In this document: piece by piece, positions 12,062 through 23,684 of the stretch | Layout: each line of letters begins with the position of its first letter | How positions within the stretch are numbered: position 1 is the first letter of the stretch | DNA from: Mesotaenium endlicherianum | Lineage: Eukaryota > Streptophyta > Zygnematophyceae > Zygnematales > Mesotaeniaceae | Assembly: GCA_009602735.1 (NCBI GenBank) | Contig: WELA01010047.1 | Span: 44,925-108,924, forward strand | Reading direction: 5' to 3' | Length of the DNA stretch: 64,000 nucleotides | Notes under the pieces: model-generated | What the model was told of the DNA's origin: nothing | Databases searched by the model: none | What the model saw: only the letters and a program-made list of their open reading frames with translations | Program-made: the position numbers and the translations under genes

Positions 12062-13109
12062 CTAACAGGCATCCTCCTCATTGTCACTCGCTTCTTCCTC
12101 CAAAAACATGTCTTCCTCACCAGCTATAATGACCTCTATGGGCTCCTCATCATCCTCAACCATAATGTCATTGCTGCAAGTGACGCCTAGAATGATGCAT
12201 GCTCTCACAGCTGCAATATAATTGGCTTTCACCTCAGCCAAGCGCGCAGTAACAAGAAATCTGATACCATTTGCACGAGCTGGTGTCAAATCGAGACTAC
12301 TGTGATTGCACACCTCATCAAGTCTCTTTTGCAAGGCAGCCATCTGTTTGACACCCAATTGAACAGTGCGCTCAGCTTTAACTCCCACTAGCAAGATTTC
12401 CTCTTTCCCCCTAGCTACATCAGCTTCTACTTTCTTGAACTGAGTTTGCAATCTTCTCTCAGGTTCATCGCTAGATGAAAGGAGTCCCTCCTCATCCCAA
12501 GGATGCTTTCCTTCACAGAGGCTTGAGAATTCCCAAGTCAGTAGAGAAAGGGAGGGAACTCGTCTAGGTCCATGCAAGCAAGACGCGCATCGCAACGATG
12601 TATCGTGCCTGTCCCACTCCTTAAGGCTTGCAAACACCTCCCCATGTTCAGACCTTAGTCTAGACGCTTTTCTCAGCAACCTTGTCCTCTCTTGAGGTCT
12701 ATCTGAACCCATGCTATCTACCAGATGCCTACGAGACAGTAGCTCACAGGAGAGCTCTTAAACCTTAGCCATTGCAATGGTCATCTCATGATTTTGAAGC
12801 AACTCAGAATTGACGTGAAGAACATGAGATGCTTTTCCCCAACGCACAACCTTCCCATCAGGTCCTACCCCTATGTCCTTCTTATGTTGTGCCTCAAGAA
12901 CTTTCAATTTCTCCTCTACCTTTGCTGCATGTTCTACATCAAACTTGCCAAAATCTTTAGAGGCACTTTGACCAAATATCAACTTAGGGGCTGGCAAATT
13001 GCACCTTGCTTGCTCCTTGATAACTTCCGATTGCAAAACAAGTTGCACATACTTCATTGTCCACATTGCCACTGGTGGCGGTTGAGGACGCGACTCCTTC
13101 ATGGAATCC
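12062..13109 (-). pseudogene. KDZ transposase, C-terminal exons
   Basis: One exon starts after the acceptor TTTTTGTAG (13110) and reads DSMKESRPQPPPVAMWTMKYVQ, with a 114-residue helical, Lys/Glu-rich stretch. It ends near 12763. A short GT...AG gap of about 46 bp (GTTTAAGAG...CTGGTAG) joins it to a 216-residue exon that starts MGSDRPQERTRLL and ends in an acidic tail (EEDMFLEEEASDNEEDAC) with a stop at 12062. A region of predicted coiled coil (LQTQFKKVEADVARGKEE) is visible. Assignment to the KDZ gene rests on strand, spacing and family-like C-terminal composition, not on a diagnostic motif. Confidence 0.6.
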
Positions 13110-13959
13110 TACAAAAACTCGCAAAATGAATCATGTGAGGCAAAGGAAAGACAAGAGAAAAAATTCAGAGTCTTGACCTCAGCCATCCCACCCATTTAAA
13201 ATGCACCTGAGTCACTTGATAGCCCCAGACAAGCTAAGCCCCAGTGGCACAATAGAGCAGCACTTAGCAGTGACAACACATAAAAAAGGCTGCTACAATC
13301 TCCTTGCCACCTGGCAGCATCACATGCATAGCGTGAGCAGGCACCACTCAGCAGCATAGCACGTACGTAGAGAGAGACAGAAGGGTACAGGCAATTAGAC
13401 AAAGTCTTGCATATAAATCCATAGAGGGGTGCAGCAAAAAGCAGGTCGACGTGCACTTGCTGCGCCATGAAAGCCCCACATGCGCCAGCAAGTCGCACTC
13501 ATGCGCAAAAGCAAAATAAAAATCACACAGGGATGCAAGATGCCCAGCACATCCTGGCAAGCACTGGCAGCAGGGCCACGCCCAGATGCAAAGGGAGCAA
13601 GCAGCTGCCCAAAAAAGGGGGCAGGCAGCCTGCAGCAGGCTGCTCAGCAAAAGAAGCATAGCAGCAGCTACAGCAGAGGCTGCACTCATCAAAAGCAACA
13701 AATAAATAGTGCAGCAAAGTGCCAAAAAAATCACAAGTTGCTACAACCTGCAGCAGGCTACCCAGGCCGCCCAGTACGGAAAGCAACAACGGCAGGTAAA
13801 AAAATGCAGCAAGTATGAAAGAACAATGACCAAATCACAGACGTGTGTGAGCAACCCTATCCTGTCGCGCTATTAGAAGCTAGTGATCTACCCATTAGCA
13901 CCCTCACACACACCCAAATTACATAATTGAGTGCAAGGATATGAATATAATAGCAATAC
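13110..13959 (-). repeat. KDZ intron with GCAGC-rich minisatellite
   Basis: Between the catalytic and C-terminal exons, plus-strand GCAGCA, GGCAGC, GCAGGCTGC and TGCAGCAAG words repeat irregularly from about 13200 to 13830. Long chance frames on both strands (for example 13348-13734) come from this composition and are not called as genes. Confidence 0.5.
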
Positions 13960-14602
13960 CTTATCCAGGTCATATCCTCCCGCCTCCGCCTCCTTTTTGA
14001 TTTCAGCCAATATCTCTTCCCCTTTGGCAACTTGCGCTTTAGCTCGCGCACTCATGTCAGTGAGGAACTGAGGAAGGGCTGCAGCTCATATCTCATTCCA
14101 GATCTCAATCAAGATCTCTATGAGGTCATGACGGCCTGCTCTAGTACGGTATTGAAGCAAGGCTCCATACTTCCCTAAGAGCGCCCATACTTGCTCATGG
14201 GGTTCACCCGTACCTCTACCTGCTCCCTCGTACTGTCTCACCATATTCTGACTCTGGCACTTCTTGTTGTGTGCAAGCTGATGCCACGTTGGAAGTAAGA
14301 ACTTCAAAATTTCACCCAGTTCCTCCAAATGGGATCATCCTGCCTAGCAAGCCACTTGGCAAAGTGCACTTTGTAACGACATGCTAAGTCATACCAGAAA
14401 AACTGGACCGGAATATTGTGTTGACGGAGAAGTACATCTAGTAGCTGGGTCATGTACCCATATCTTTCGCCAGTGAAGCAATTAGATGCCACAATGATGA
14501 ATCCGTGGCGGCACACTAGAGCCCCTAGCGCAGTGATAGCATACTTCTTGGAAGTTCTTGCAAGAGCTCAATCAACATTGAAGTTGCTGCAAAGGTTATC
14601 AC
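13960..14602 (-). pseudogene. KDZ transposase, catalytic exon
   Basis: The acceptor TTCGCAG ends just above 14602, and the donor GATAAG|GTATTG is at 13960. The translation runs CSNFNVD, then TGA (14568-14570), then ALARTSKKYAITALGALVCRHGF, GERYGYMTQLL, FFWYDLACRYKVHF. The frame changes near 14.32 kb into LPTWHQLAHNKKCQSQ, GAGRGTGEPHEQVWALLGKYG and TRAGRHDLIEIL. A second in-frame TGA is at 14086-14088, after which the frame stays open to the donor. The Asp of YDLACR and the Glu of GEPHEQ are the likely second and third catalytic acids. Two nonsense codons and one frameshift mark decay. Confidence 0.75.
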
Positions 14603-15292
14603 CTGCGAACAAACGTGTGAAAATAATAAGTTCAAATGCATAATGAAGGACCACGCATAAACAATAATATGAGATCAGGCTACCAGCAGCCCGAGATGCA
14701 GCAGCCTTAAATGGCGCTTGCAAACAGCACTCAATCAAAAATGTCACTTGTATGCAAGCAAAGGGGTGCGGGCTGCCCGACCACAAGTGGATGCAACCTA
14801 CAGCAAGCTATCCACAACGGCAAGCAACAACCTGGGAAGAGGGCGCACGTTGCAGCAGGAAAAACGATAAGGAGCCAGGCAATACCCCGCAGCTGGAAAA
14901 CAAAAGGGAGCCAAATCGTAACATGCAGCAAAAAAACTAAAGGCAAGAGGGCTGCAAGCAGCAGCGACAACAACAAGCAGCAAGCTGCTATATCCTGCAC
15001 GAAACCTAGGGAGCACACTAAAGCAAGTCGCTCGAAAAACGAGAATGCAACAACGTGCAGAAGGCTGCTGGACAACAATTATACGCCCAGCAGCAGCACG
15101 CAGCAGGAAAGCAAATATGGTGGCGTGGGACTGGAACAGATGCAATGCATTGAAAAGAGGTGACTACAGCTAATAACAGAGGACAATCGCCCTACAGCAC
15201 CAAACACGAAGTGAAAGAAGCAACCTACTCCAATTATAGTAATAATACCTGTTATGCAAAAACATTTATTTTTCATAGGGCAAGGCGTGTAC
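14603..15292 (-). repeat. KDZ intron with GCA-rich degenerate repeats
   Basis: This lies between a donor at 15293 and an acceptor at 14602. It contains AGCAAGC, GCAGCAGG, CAGCAAGCTGC and GCAACAACC repeats from about 14690 to 15150, similar in texture to 13.2-13.8 kb. No coding content is supported. Confidence 0.5.
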
Positions 15293-16447
15293 CTGCATCG
15301 CAATTAGCAGTCTTGAGTTCCAAGAAACTCCCGTGTGCTGTCTTCAGAAAGAAGTCGCTTCATTATGCGAGGAGCGATGGCTTGAGATGCTTTGCCTGCT
15401 GCTTGTAATAACGCCATCTTAAACCAAAGATCTCCATACGTCGAGTGCAATGGATGTCTAGTACTTAGCTCACCCTTAGTGGGATCAATAAGTGTTCCAG
15501 CCTTATGACAGCCACCGCAATTTCCAAGTAACCCCTCATCAAATGCACAGACGCCTAAGTACTCTATGTCGCGCAAGCGATGCTCAACAAGTCCCCACCC
15601 TTCTGAGGCCTTACCAAGAAGCTTTCTAAACCTATCGCTTGTAATGACAGGAACTGAGGCATCACGAGAATGAGAATCATGCATCATACGTATGCTCTCA
15701 CAAAAGGCCTGTAGGGATAACTTGGGGGCATGACGTGTGAGGACAGCAAACAGCTTCAGGAGGTTCACATCTATCCAAACCGCTGACTGGTTGCAAGGCA
15801 CTTGATGCAAGTTTAAGGCCCACAATGGACTACTTGGAAATGCATCTACAACACAAGGATGTGGGTGAAAAGGACGCTTGCAAGACTTACACTCCCACAT
15901 AGGTATCTCTAGATGAAATACAGCCTCTTGAGTGATATATACTACCTTAACGTTTTCACAAGGTGTAAGAAAATCTTGTTCCCGTGTGCTACAGCTGGGG
16001 CAAACAGGCACATAGGCACCCAAACGATCGCTCAACGTTCTCTTGTGCTCCTCTATGAGTGTGTCAGCATGAGCTGACAAGAGCGGGCTGAAATCTATCG
16101 CTAAATTGGCAAGCTGAGTTCTCGCGCATGCCCAGTTGTCTTCTCTCTGCTCATTAACTCTCTCACCTCTACTCTGGTCATTACCTCTAACTACAAGGAA
16201 GTACATAGCTAGCTGAGGAAAAGGAGGAGGCATTGACCTTGTCGAAGTGACCCTCATCTTGCATACTATCAGACTGAAAATCACAAACATTTCTTTCCTC
16301 ACTAGACTCCGCCACCCGCTTCCGAGATTTTGTCTGAAACGAAGTGCTTGCTGGCTGAATTGAATGAGAGCCAAAACCTTTGTACCAATTCCTAGGTAAC
16401 TTAACAGAAGGTAATTTATTAAACCCTTTTGGAAGCAGGCCCTCCAT
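15293..16447 (-). pseudogene. KDZ transposase, N-terminal exon with zinc cluster
   Basis: Two reading frames cover this part. The first runs from a Met at 16447 (MEGLLPKGFNK...). The second, about 300 residues, carries VCPSCS, then MWECKSCKRPFHPHPC, then WIDVNLLKLFAVLTRHAP. The two CxxC pairs and His/Cys cluster resemble the CxC cysteine clusters associated with KDZ transposases. The frames switch near 16.2 kb by a frameshift or a very short intron. A second shift near 15.36 kb would put the exon end in a frame reading FFLKTAHGSFLELKTANCDA just before a good donor (GCAG|GTACACG at 15293). A CAFDEG motif near 15.53 kb is a candidate first catalytic Asp. Confidence 0.65.
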
Positions 16448-18850
16448 TAGCTACGACAACAACGCTCACCCTAATGGTCTAATTCCAGCATCCGCAATCC
16501 TACCAGCACACCAAGGACAGCAAAACTGTATCTCCATCCATAGCATTAATAAGGACACTTTAGGAGGGTACGCTAAGGTGTATAAACCTCAATGTCAACA
16601 GATGCAGTTGGCAACTTCCAACTCTCTAGGTCCTGCCTCTAGCTCTGACTACATACATAGTGCCTGCAACACAAAAGAAGCACAAAAAAACAATCGATTA
16701 GAAAAAGTTGTTAGATTTAAGCACAAGGACGGTGTATGCCAGTCACTGTGCAAGTTCCGCCAGCGCACAGCGCCAACGGCAACGCCAATACACTAGCGCT
16801 GGCGCACTGGAGCGCCGACCCAGGCTGGGCTAGCCCTTGCATTGTGCGTAGGCGCCAGGCGCCAAGCAATCGCGCGAGCGCTACGCTGGCGCTGGCGAGG
16901 GCTGGGATAGCGCACCAGCGCCAGCACGTTGGCCCTAGCTGCTGCCCTGCGACCCGTGACGGCGGGCGGCAGACCCGTGCTAACATGCAAGCGCTACCTC
17001 CCTCCCTCCCTCCCTCCCTCCCTGGCCCGCGTGCTCGAACGCAGGCGCTGGTGGCGCAGGAGCAGAGGGCGCAGGCCACAGCTCGCTGAGCGACGAAGCG
17101 CGCACATGCACGCGCGCCCAACAGCGAGGAGCAGCATCCCGCCGGTTGCCTGCGCCATATGGAGCGAGCGGCGGGCAGCAGGCCAATGCCTGATGCCCAA
17201 GGAAGCGCACACACACGCACACATGCACGCGCGCCCGATGACGGGCACCAACTCACCGCCAGCTGCAGCAGGCCGCTGCTAACGCCCATGCCAGCGCTGC
17301 CTTCCCCCCTTCCTCCCTCCCTCCCTCCCTCCCTCCCTGACGCGCTTGCACTGGCGCAGCAAGCATCAGGCTGCAGCTCGATGCGCAACGAAGCATGCGC
17401 GCACGCACAAACGCACGCACGCACAAATGCACGCACGCGCGCTGTCGGGTTTAGTGCGCGAGTTTGGCTGGAATCAGCCATCATCTACAGTCGCATCTTT
17501 GTCTCCATCTCCCCTTCACCCTCTCAGGGGTACTCGACCCCCCACACTCTGCGTGCTGTCACGCTTTCAATAATGCTCAGGTTTGAAATTTTAAGACTGC
17601 TTCAATCTCAGGTCTTATATTGCAGCTACTAAATAATTAGCTAGCAAGTTCTACATGTACACGTGAGCGTGTGCAGATGAGCTGTCTATCAGCACTCTGC
17701 TCTATTTCCCACCAGCTGACGCACACATAACAAACTCTTGCCCATTTATAACAAACTCCCATTTCTCCTAGTCACACACGTGCACTCTTGGCCCAACCTG
17801 CCCGTCACGCACACAAGCAGGGTGCAATAGTGCAATTGCAGACTCAAAGTACAGGGGGGGAGAGGTATTTGGTTGTTTTGGAGGAGAGGGAGGGGGTTGA
17901 GAGTGTGGATTTCTTACTTGGAAAGGGTGAGGTATACTGAAGCAGCACACCATAGCTAGTCATTTGTCACCCGCAGGAACAGGCATATAGAGACATCACA
18001 TTAGCATGTGCACTAGCAAGCTGCCCCCCAAATCGACATACCACCTATAGTAATTGCAAGTTACTCGTATCTAGCCCAATCATTTGTGTCAAGAAGGGCA
18101 TTGCACTCATTCTTGGAGTGCAAATAGTGCAAGTATGCAGGCAGCAATGCTACGAAAGAAGGAGAATATCAAAAGGGAGTGGTGGAAACAAGGAGGAGAA
18201 GAAGTCAGGATGGTAGAAGAGGATGTCGAGGGGAGGAAGGGAAGGTCCCCGTACACCTGGCTTCTTCATATAACTACTACTCTCGCGAGGATGCCACAAA
18301 CAGCAACACACTACATAATGGACACAAATACAAACAGACGAAAATCACTCGTGCACTCGCTCAGGCACATGCGGGCAAAGACGCGCACACACGGGATACA
18401 CTCTGGGCCGCACACTGCAGATATCATGCAGGAATGCAAGCTGACGTGAACGCCCAAAACTGAATGAAGACTGGCTCCCTGAGAACTTAACTACTGCAAC
18501 AAGTCAATGTGCACATACAGGCGTGCGCATGTAACCGCAAGCACATCTGAAAGCAAGGGAATATTGCATAGGTTCATTGAGGGAGAGTAAGGCGAACAGG
18601 CTTACATCTAAGGTGCAACATTATCAACTCCATTTATCCCTTGTTTAATACCCCTCTGATCCTAGAGCGAGCTCGCTGAGACGCTCGTTGTCCTTCAGCT
18701 TGTCTACACTACCACATCTACAATATAGCATGTAAATAATTAGGTGGTGATCATCATGTTCTAGCTACTAAGATCAAAACGGGAGGGATGTTCTAGAGCG
18801 GATTACAAATGGCGGATTTTAGGCAATGTTTGGGCACACAATGCAGAATT
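16448..18850. other. GC-rich and low-complexity intergenic DNA
   Basis: 16.74-17.48 kb is GC-rich with GCGCCAGCGC, CACGCACGCA and two CTCC(CTCC)n tracts near 17000-17025 and 17305-17338. Frames up to 255 codons occur there on the minus strand but read as Arg/Ala/Cys-rich nonsense. 17.5-18.85 kb has CA-rich words and short frames without recognisable motifs. It may include the 5' part of the KDZ element. I see no gene. Confidence 0.4.
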
Positions 18851-20206
18851 TTTAGTCCCCTACACGTGGACAAATATTGTATGGCACACGTATGAACAAA
18901 CAAAACAAGACCTCGAAAGTCGTATGGAAGTACGTAACATTCGGTCAATGGCGATTATGTACGCTTTCGTGGTCTGATCTGTAGGAATCTGGTCGCTGGG
19001 GCCTGGGCTTGGATCGAGTGGTGTCGCGACTAAAATCCGTTTGACGGTGTTGCACGCGCAGCGCAAGCTACGGCCACCTAGTACGAAAAGTCAACGTTGA
19101 CTCACCGACCACTTGACTGATTACATCGCAGTCAGCGGTTATGTCGGCGTCAAGACCACTGGCAAGGGGTCAAGGCAATGTGCCTCACACCCAGGGATGG
19201 GGAGGTTTTGACCGCATAGACAGCCGCGAGGCTAGAAGCTCGGGGATCCGTGATGAGCCGCCCAGCGAGTACCAAGTCAGGTACTGTGTGACTGGCAGAT
19301 TAAGCCAGGTCATGGCCGCAATGCCAAGATAGGTTACGGCCGCCCGGTTGGAAATCTTGAGCAAGTGGCATTTGCTTGTACATGCCGCTCAGGATTTCTT
19401 AGCCATAAGCCAAATGGGCGTGACTGCCAGCTGAGAAGCTAAGCAGCCACGCGCGACAGTCACAAGGTGTGCATGCATGCTGAGTGACTACGAGTTTGAG
19501 TTGAGCATGGCTAGGCAGAAGCGACATGCAGCTAAGTTGTGTGACTAAGCACGGCATTCTCGAAAGATGACGTTGTGTAGTGCCTGCAAAAGGCACGAAT
19601 CTTGCCTGAGACATGTCATTCACTCTCACGCACTTTTGCCAAGAAGCAGAAGGAGCAGAAGGAAGGAGAAGAAGGGCATGAAGAAGAAGAAGGAGTTCCC
19701 AAGGCCACTGGAGGGCCAGGGCCCACGCTTCTGCCGACGCTGAAGATTCTTCTCAGTGTATCATAGATAAGTTAGGATTGTAGGAGTTCCCAAGAGGGAA
19801 TCTCACTGTTGAAAGTAGGAGAACTGCAGAATAGAATTTGCTAGGAGGTTAGCACAGATTCAGCCGAACACCACAAGTGTGTGTGAAGCAACCTTTAAAT
19901 GGTGAATTGTGTGTTAGTTTTGAAGTTCTCAGAAGTCGCATTCGCATCTCGAAGAGAGAGAGTAGTATTGACAGATAAAGCTCTTAGTAAAGAATTGAGT
20001 GAGCCTAGCTTGGCAGTGAAGAGCTGGTAAGGCGCGGTGGTAAGTGAAGAGCTTGACCCAGGCCAGCATCGACGTGTAGTTTCAGAGTTTTGTTAGCTGT
20101 GACTTTGTGAAAGTTAAGCAAAAGCCTGAAGGGCGACTTTCTCGGAATCTGACGTTGTATCAAGCTGCTTAGGGTGTGATTTCTGCAAACTACAATTTGC
20201 TCGCCT
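18851..20206 (+). mobile_element. Probable 5' LTR and leader of gypsy family C
   Basis: The stretch 19640-20200 matches the minus strand of 7.8-8.43 kb and leads straight into a gag that starts MRLRSGR at about 20388. The block includes GAAGAAGAAGGAG, GTTCCCAAGGCCAC, TCAGTGTATCAT and AGCAAAAGCC. The upstream limit of the LTR is not resolved, and similarity of 18.85-19.6 kb to the LTR-C head at 42.75 kb is weak. Fossil. Confidence 0.45.
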
Positions 20207-22324
20207 GTGAACCCAAGAACCTTAAGGCATAAAGTCTATGTGGAAGTAAGAGCCTTCCGTCCTACTTCTGAGAACTTCGGTTCTGTGGTTCAGGTGAATA
20301 GAAGTTCCCAAGCAAATTGGGGATTGAGGCCTATGAGGGCTGCCGGTGCTCAACCTGGAAGGGGACTCGGAGAAATTCAACTATACATGCGATTGAGGAG
20401 TGGAAGACTCTACTACCCTGTGGAACCTGCGGAAGGTTTTGAATCAAGCCAGAGTCCAAGAGGAAGTGAGACATCTGAGCACACGGATAACCTGTGGAGT
20501 GAGCAACCGTTGAGAGACGAGTCTCGCCATACTGCCTCGAACGGTGAGAATCCGTATAACGCGCGAGCCTTTGTACCCAACTTGGGCAGAGAGCACGACG
20601 TGTGGGGTAAAGATAGTGAGTCTTGGTCACCACTCGAAATGACTGGTGATGATAAGGATGAAAATCCTAAGTTCAAGCTGTCTACAAAGTGTTTTAGTGG
20701 ACGAACCGGTGGAAATAGTCTCACTTTTGAAGAGTTTGATGAGATCTATTGGGCTGATTTCTTTGAGAAAATCCAAAAGGATTCTTCTTACACTCAATCA
20801 GTTGCTTTTATAAGCTTGGTTTAGTACTTGGACAAGAATGCCTTGTTGCTGTATCGCCAATTCCAGAAGGATAAGAACCTTACCCAGGAATGGGCGTTTG
20901 ACAAGCAAAAGAAGGCGAGCGATTTGAAAATCCAGATTGAGGCTGCGAAAGCCCGCCTGTCCGCTTTGTCATCAGGAAGAGCGATACTTGCTGCACCTGT
21001 TGAGAGCGCAGACTTAGCTGCACTAAGACAAGAATTAACAGATGCCATGAAGCAACTCACCGAGGGTCAGCAGCGAGCGGCTACTCGAGATGATGATGCT
21101 GGGTCTGTCGCAGAATTGCGTAAAGTGTGTGCAGAATTGTCTGAAAAGATTGCTAATGCTCAAGAACGAGTAACGGGCAGGGCTGCACCTGTCACAGGGC
21201 AGCATGGTGATAGTGCCACCACGGAAGCAAGCCATGCGCAAGCGTTGGCTAGTTGCCGTAGGGATATGGAGGCTGGGGATGACCAGTTAGACTCTGAGCA
21301 CTGTCTGCGTCGTTTCTTTAAGTTGCTTGAAGCAAAAGTCCCAGAGGATCGCAGTCTTAAAGTGCACCGCTATGTGCATTTTGTCCGTCAGAAGAACGAG
21401 ACAGTGATGGAGGTCAGATCCAGATTGGTAGACCTTGCCAAGAAGGCAGGAATTTATGAGCCTAGGATTGTGGCTGACAAATTCTTATTGTGCCTGGGTG
21501 AAGACACAGATCGAGAGGTCAGGTCGCACCTATCTGCGAAATCCGAAATCAACTGGAACATCGACGAGGCGGCTGAAATAGCACGCAATGTCGAGGAAGG
21601 TAAGGTCTGGTACAAGGAGGCTTCCAGGACGCCTATGGCTCCTGAGAGAAGGGAGGAATCCTTTCAGCCTAAGGCCAATAGCTCTAATTTATAGTTTAAG
21701 AAGGAGAGCGGGTCTTTCAATAGGTTTGCTAAGCACGCCAACACTGCTGAGACAGCGGAGGGCTGTTGGAATTGCGAAAAATCGGGACATCAGAAGAGAG
21801 ATTGTCCGTACCCGGATGCTAAGCAATTGTCTGCTAGCAAGGCGCATGTATGCGCACATTGCAGCAAAAAGGGACACTCAGAAGATGAGTGTTGGTCCAA
21901 GAACCCAAATTGGAAGCCACCATGGGCTAATGCTGCCACAAAAGAGGCAAATAAGGGTAAGAAAAGGGAGAAAGATAACTCTGGTAACCGGAAGGGTAAC
22001 CAGAAGTATGATGCTATGAGTGCAGAGATTGCAAAGTTGAAAGCTCAATTTGCAAGACTAAATGTGCCTAATGTCTATTATGATGCAGATGTGGCCGAAA
22101 AGATCGTCTGCAAAGGCGAGAAGCTGACGCCTGAGAAGGCCGTGGCTGCAACGGCTGCGGAGCGCGCAGACCATGACCGTCTGGTTCCAAGGAATGCTGG
22201 GAAGCTTCCTCAGACCTTTCGGATCACTCTCGATGAGAACGAGATTGCGCAGCTTCGACAAGCCAAGCCTGGGCCACGCAAGACATCTAGTTTTTTGCTG
22301 GAAAAGCTCAAGGCTCTGGTGTAA
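20207..22324 (+). mobile_element. gag of gypsy family C (plus strand), broken
   Basis: This is the nucleocapsid/capsid precursor of a Ty3/gypsy element. After the leader the frame includes MRLRSGRLYYP, a typical gag start. A capsid-like helical region carries RRFFKLLEAKVPED and ETVMEVRSRLVDLAKKAG, followed by WKEAxRTPM-type linker residues. Two CCHC zinc knuckles follow, CWNCEKSGHQKRDC and CAHCSKKGHSEDEC. The region after the knuckles ends at 22324. It is a fossil with a few breaks. The matching pol of the same strand and clade lies at 40.0-42.7 kb, beyond 17.7 kb of other insertions, so the two may be halves of one element. Confidence 0.8.
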
Positions 22325-22378
22325 CACCGGATTCAGCACATTTCTTGTCTTTCACTCGCTGATCGGCGTCTTACATAT

Positions 22379-23665
22379 CTGCTGTGCGTTAAGAGATCGG
22401 GTGCGCATTGTCGGCATAAGCAACACACAATAGACAAGCAGGCTTTGCTGCAATGAAGTCTATAGTACAAATGGCTTTATAGCCAAAAAGGGAGTCAAGT
22501 GTCAAATGTTTTAATTAAGGGAAGTGTACTCTCCAGAGTGAGCACCTCAAGACTGTAATCTGGTAGGAAAACAACTAATGAAGTATGGCCCAAAAGATCA
22601 CTGGAAGCACATCATGATCTTCAGAGTAGTCCTATGGCAAGGGCTTGAGCTGTGACTTTGCTCACCACTTGTGAAGTTCTTCAAGTGACTGGAAGCCTGG
22701 AGGGCTTGCTCTTTACAAGAGAGTAACTAAGTGGTCCTGAAAACACAAGAGATAAAAGTGTAAGCTTTACTGATAATCTCTGTTACTTACACCTGGCATA
22801 ATGGACCTCTAAGAGATGTCTCTTCTAGGGACATCTCTAGTACTTATACTCCTGGAAATCCGGCGGGGTATGCGGCGGATCCAATGCATGTAGTCACTCT
22901 AGGAGGCTCTCCTATGTCCACTAACGTGTACAAGGCATGTACTAGCACTCCTCTACGCTAAGCATAACTCAAACCAATCAAAGCAAGGCGCGTAGGATAT
23001 GCTATGTGTCTCTCATTGGCCGAGCTTACCTTGGGTGATTCTACCTAGATAGCGCCTCAAAAGTGGATCTGGAAATTTGAGGAAGCTTCCTCTAGGAGTA
23101 AGTGATGCAGTCACCAAGTTATAGCCTCAATGATGCACATATACTATGGAAATGCAAAGCTTATGTAGGCTAAGGGACTCGCGGATTTGTGCGCACAAGC
23201 TAGGGGTTTTAGGGGGTCACAAATAAGCAAGAATGTGTCCCTTGTGCACATTGAAACACAAATTGCCCTTTGGTGAGGATCCGCTAGGGGCCGATAGGTG
23301 ACGCGGACTAGATTGCTCATATCTCGCTCGATACTTGACCAAATGACGCGAACCCGGTGCCATTCGGAAGGTGACTCGACGCCTTACACTTTGGTGACTT
23401 GGAAATTGAGAAAAGGTCAACGTATGGATGCGTAAAGTCTATGCAAAGTCGGCCTTCCTAGGTTGATGGTTCACACATGTGGAGCTCAGTTTCGTGCGGC
23501 AACCTCGACTCAATAAATCATGACAGCTGTCGTGCGTTAAGAGATTGCGTGCGCATTGTCGGCATAAGCAACACACAACAAACAAGCAGGCTTTGCTGCA
23601 ATGAAGTCTATAACACAAATGGCTTTATAGCCAAAAAGGGGAGTCAAGTGTCAAATGTTTTAATT
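22379..23665. mobile_element. Non-coding segment between 134-bp direct repeats (TRIM-like)
   Basis: Nearly identical direct repeats occupy 22379-22515 and 23525-23665 (GTGCGCATTGTCGGCATAAG, then AAGCAGGCTTTGCTGCAATG, then GCTTTATAGCCAAAAAGG, ending TGTTTTAATT). The roughly 1.0 kb between them has no coding region. A 134-bp terminal direct repeat with a small non-coding core fits a terminal-repeat retrotransposon in miniature, but I found no clear primer-binding site or target-site duplication. The right repeat abuts eight C (23666-23673), which on the minus strand is a G8 tract right after the PHD frame of the DNMT element. The repeats could therefore be pieces of that element's 3' LTR. Confidence 0.4.
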
Positions 23666-23684
23666 CCCCCCCCAGCTCTCAGCG

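Larger units (their letters stand above)
12062..16447 (-). pseudogene. KDZ (Kyakuja-Dileera-Zisupton) transposase gene, decayed
   Basis: This is a cut-and-paste DNA-transposon transposase of the KDZ superfamily on the minus strand. Blocks in order: an N-terminal region with a CxC-type zinc cluster (exon 15293-16447), a catalytic exon (13960-14602) and two or three C-terminal exons (12062-13109). GT-AG introns separate them and are filled with GCA-rich repeats. Diagnostic motifs in the catalytic exon are a CRHGF motif, GERYGY, the WYDLACRYK motif, and GAGRGTGEPHEQVWALL, which match the family's CRH, GERyGY, yDiaCr and GxGxxxGExxExxWa signature. In-frame stops and frame changes show that this copy is not functional. 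The protein would be about 850-900 residues, usual for the family. KDZ genes are best known from fungi and some algae and invertebrates. Confidence 0.8.

Noticed and set aside
13348-13818. Frames on both strands in the GCA-rich KDZ intron
   Set aside because: Composition artefacts; hydrophobic Leu/Cys runs on one strand and Gln/Ala/Lys runs on the other, with no motif.
16717-17484. 255-codon minus-strand frame in GC-rich DNA
   Set aside because: Arg/Ala/Cys-rich translation driven by GCGC and CTCC repeats, with equally long frames in other phases and no motif.
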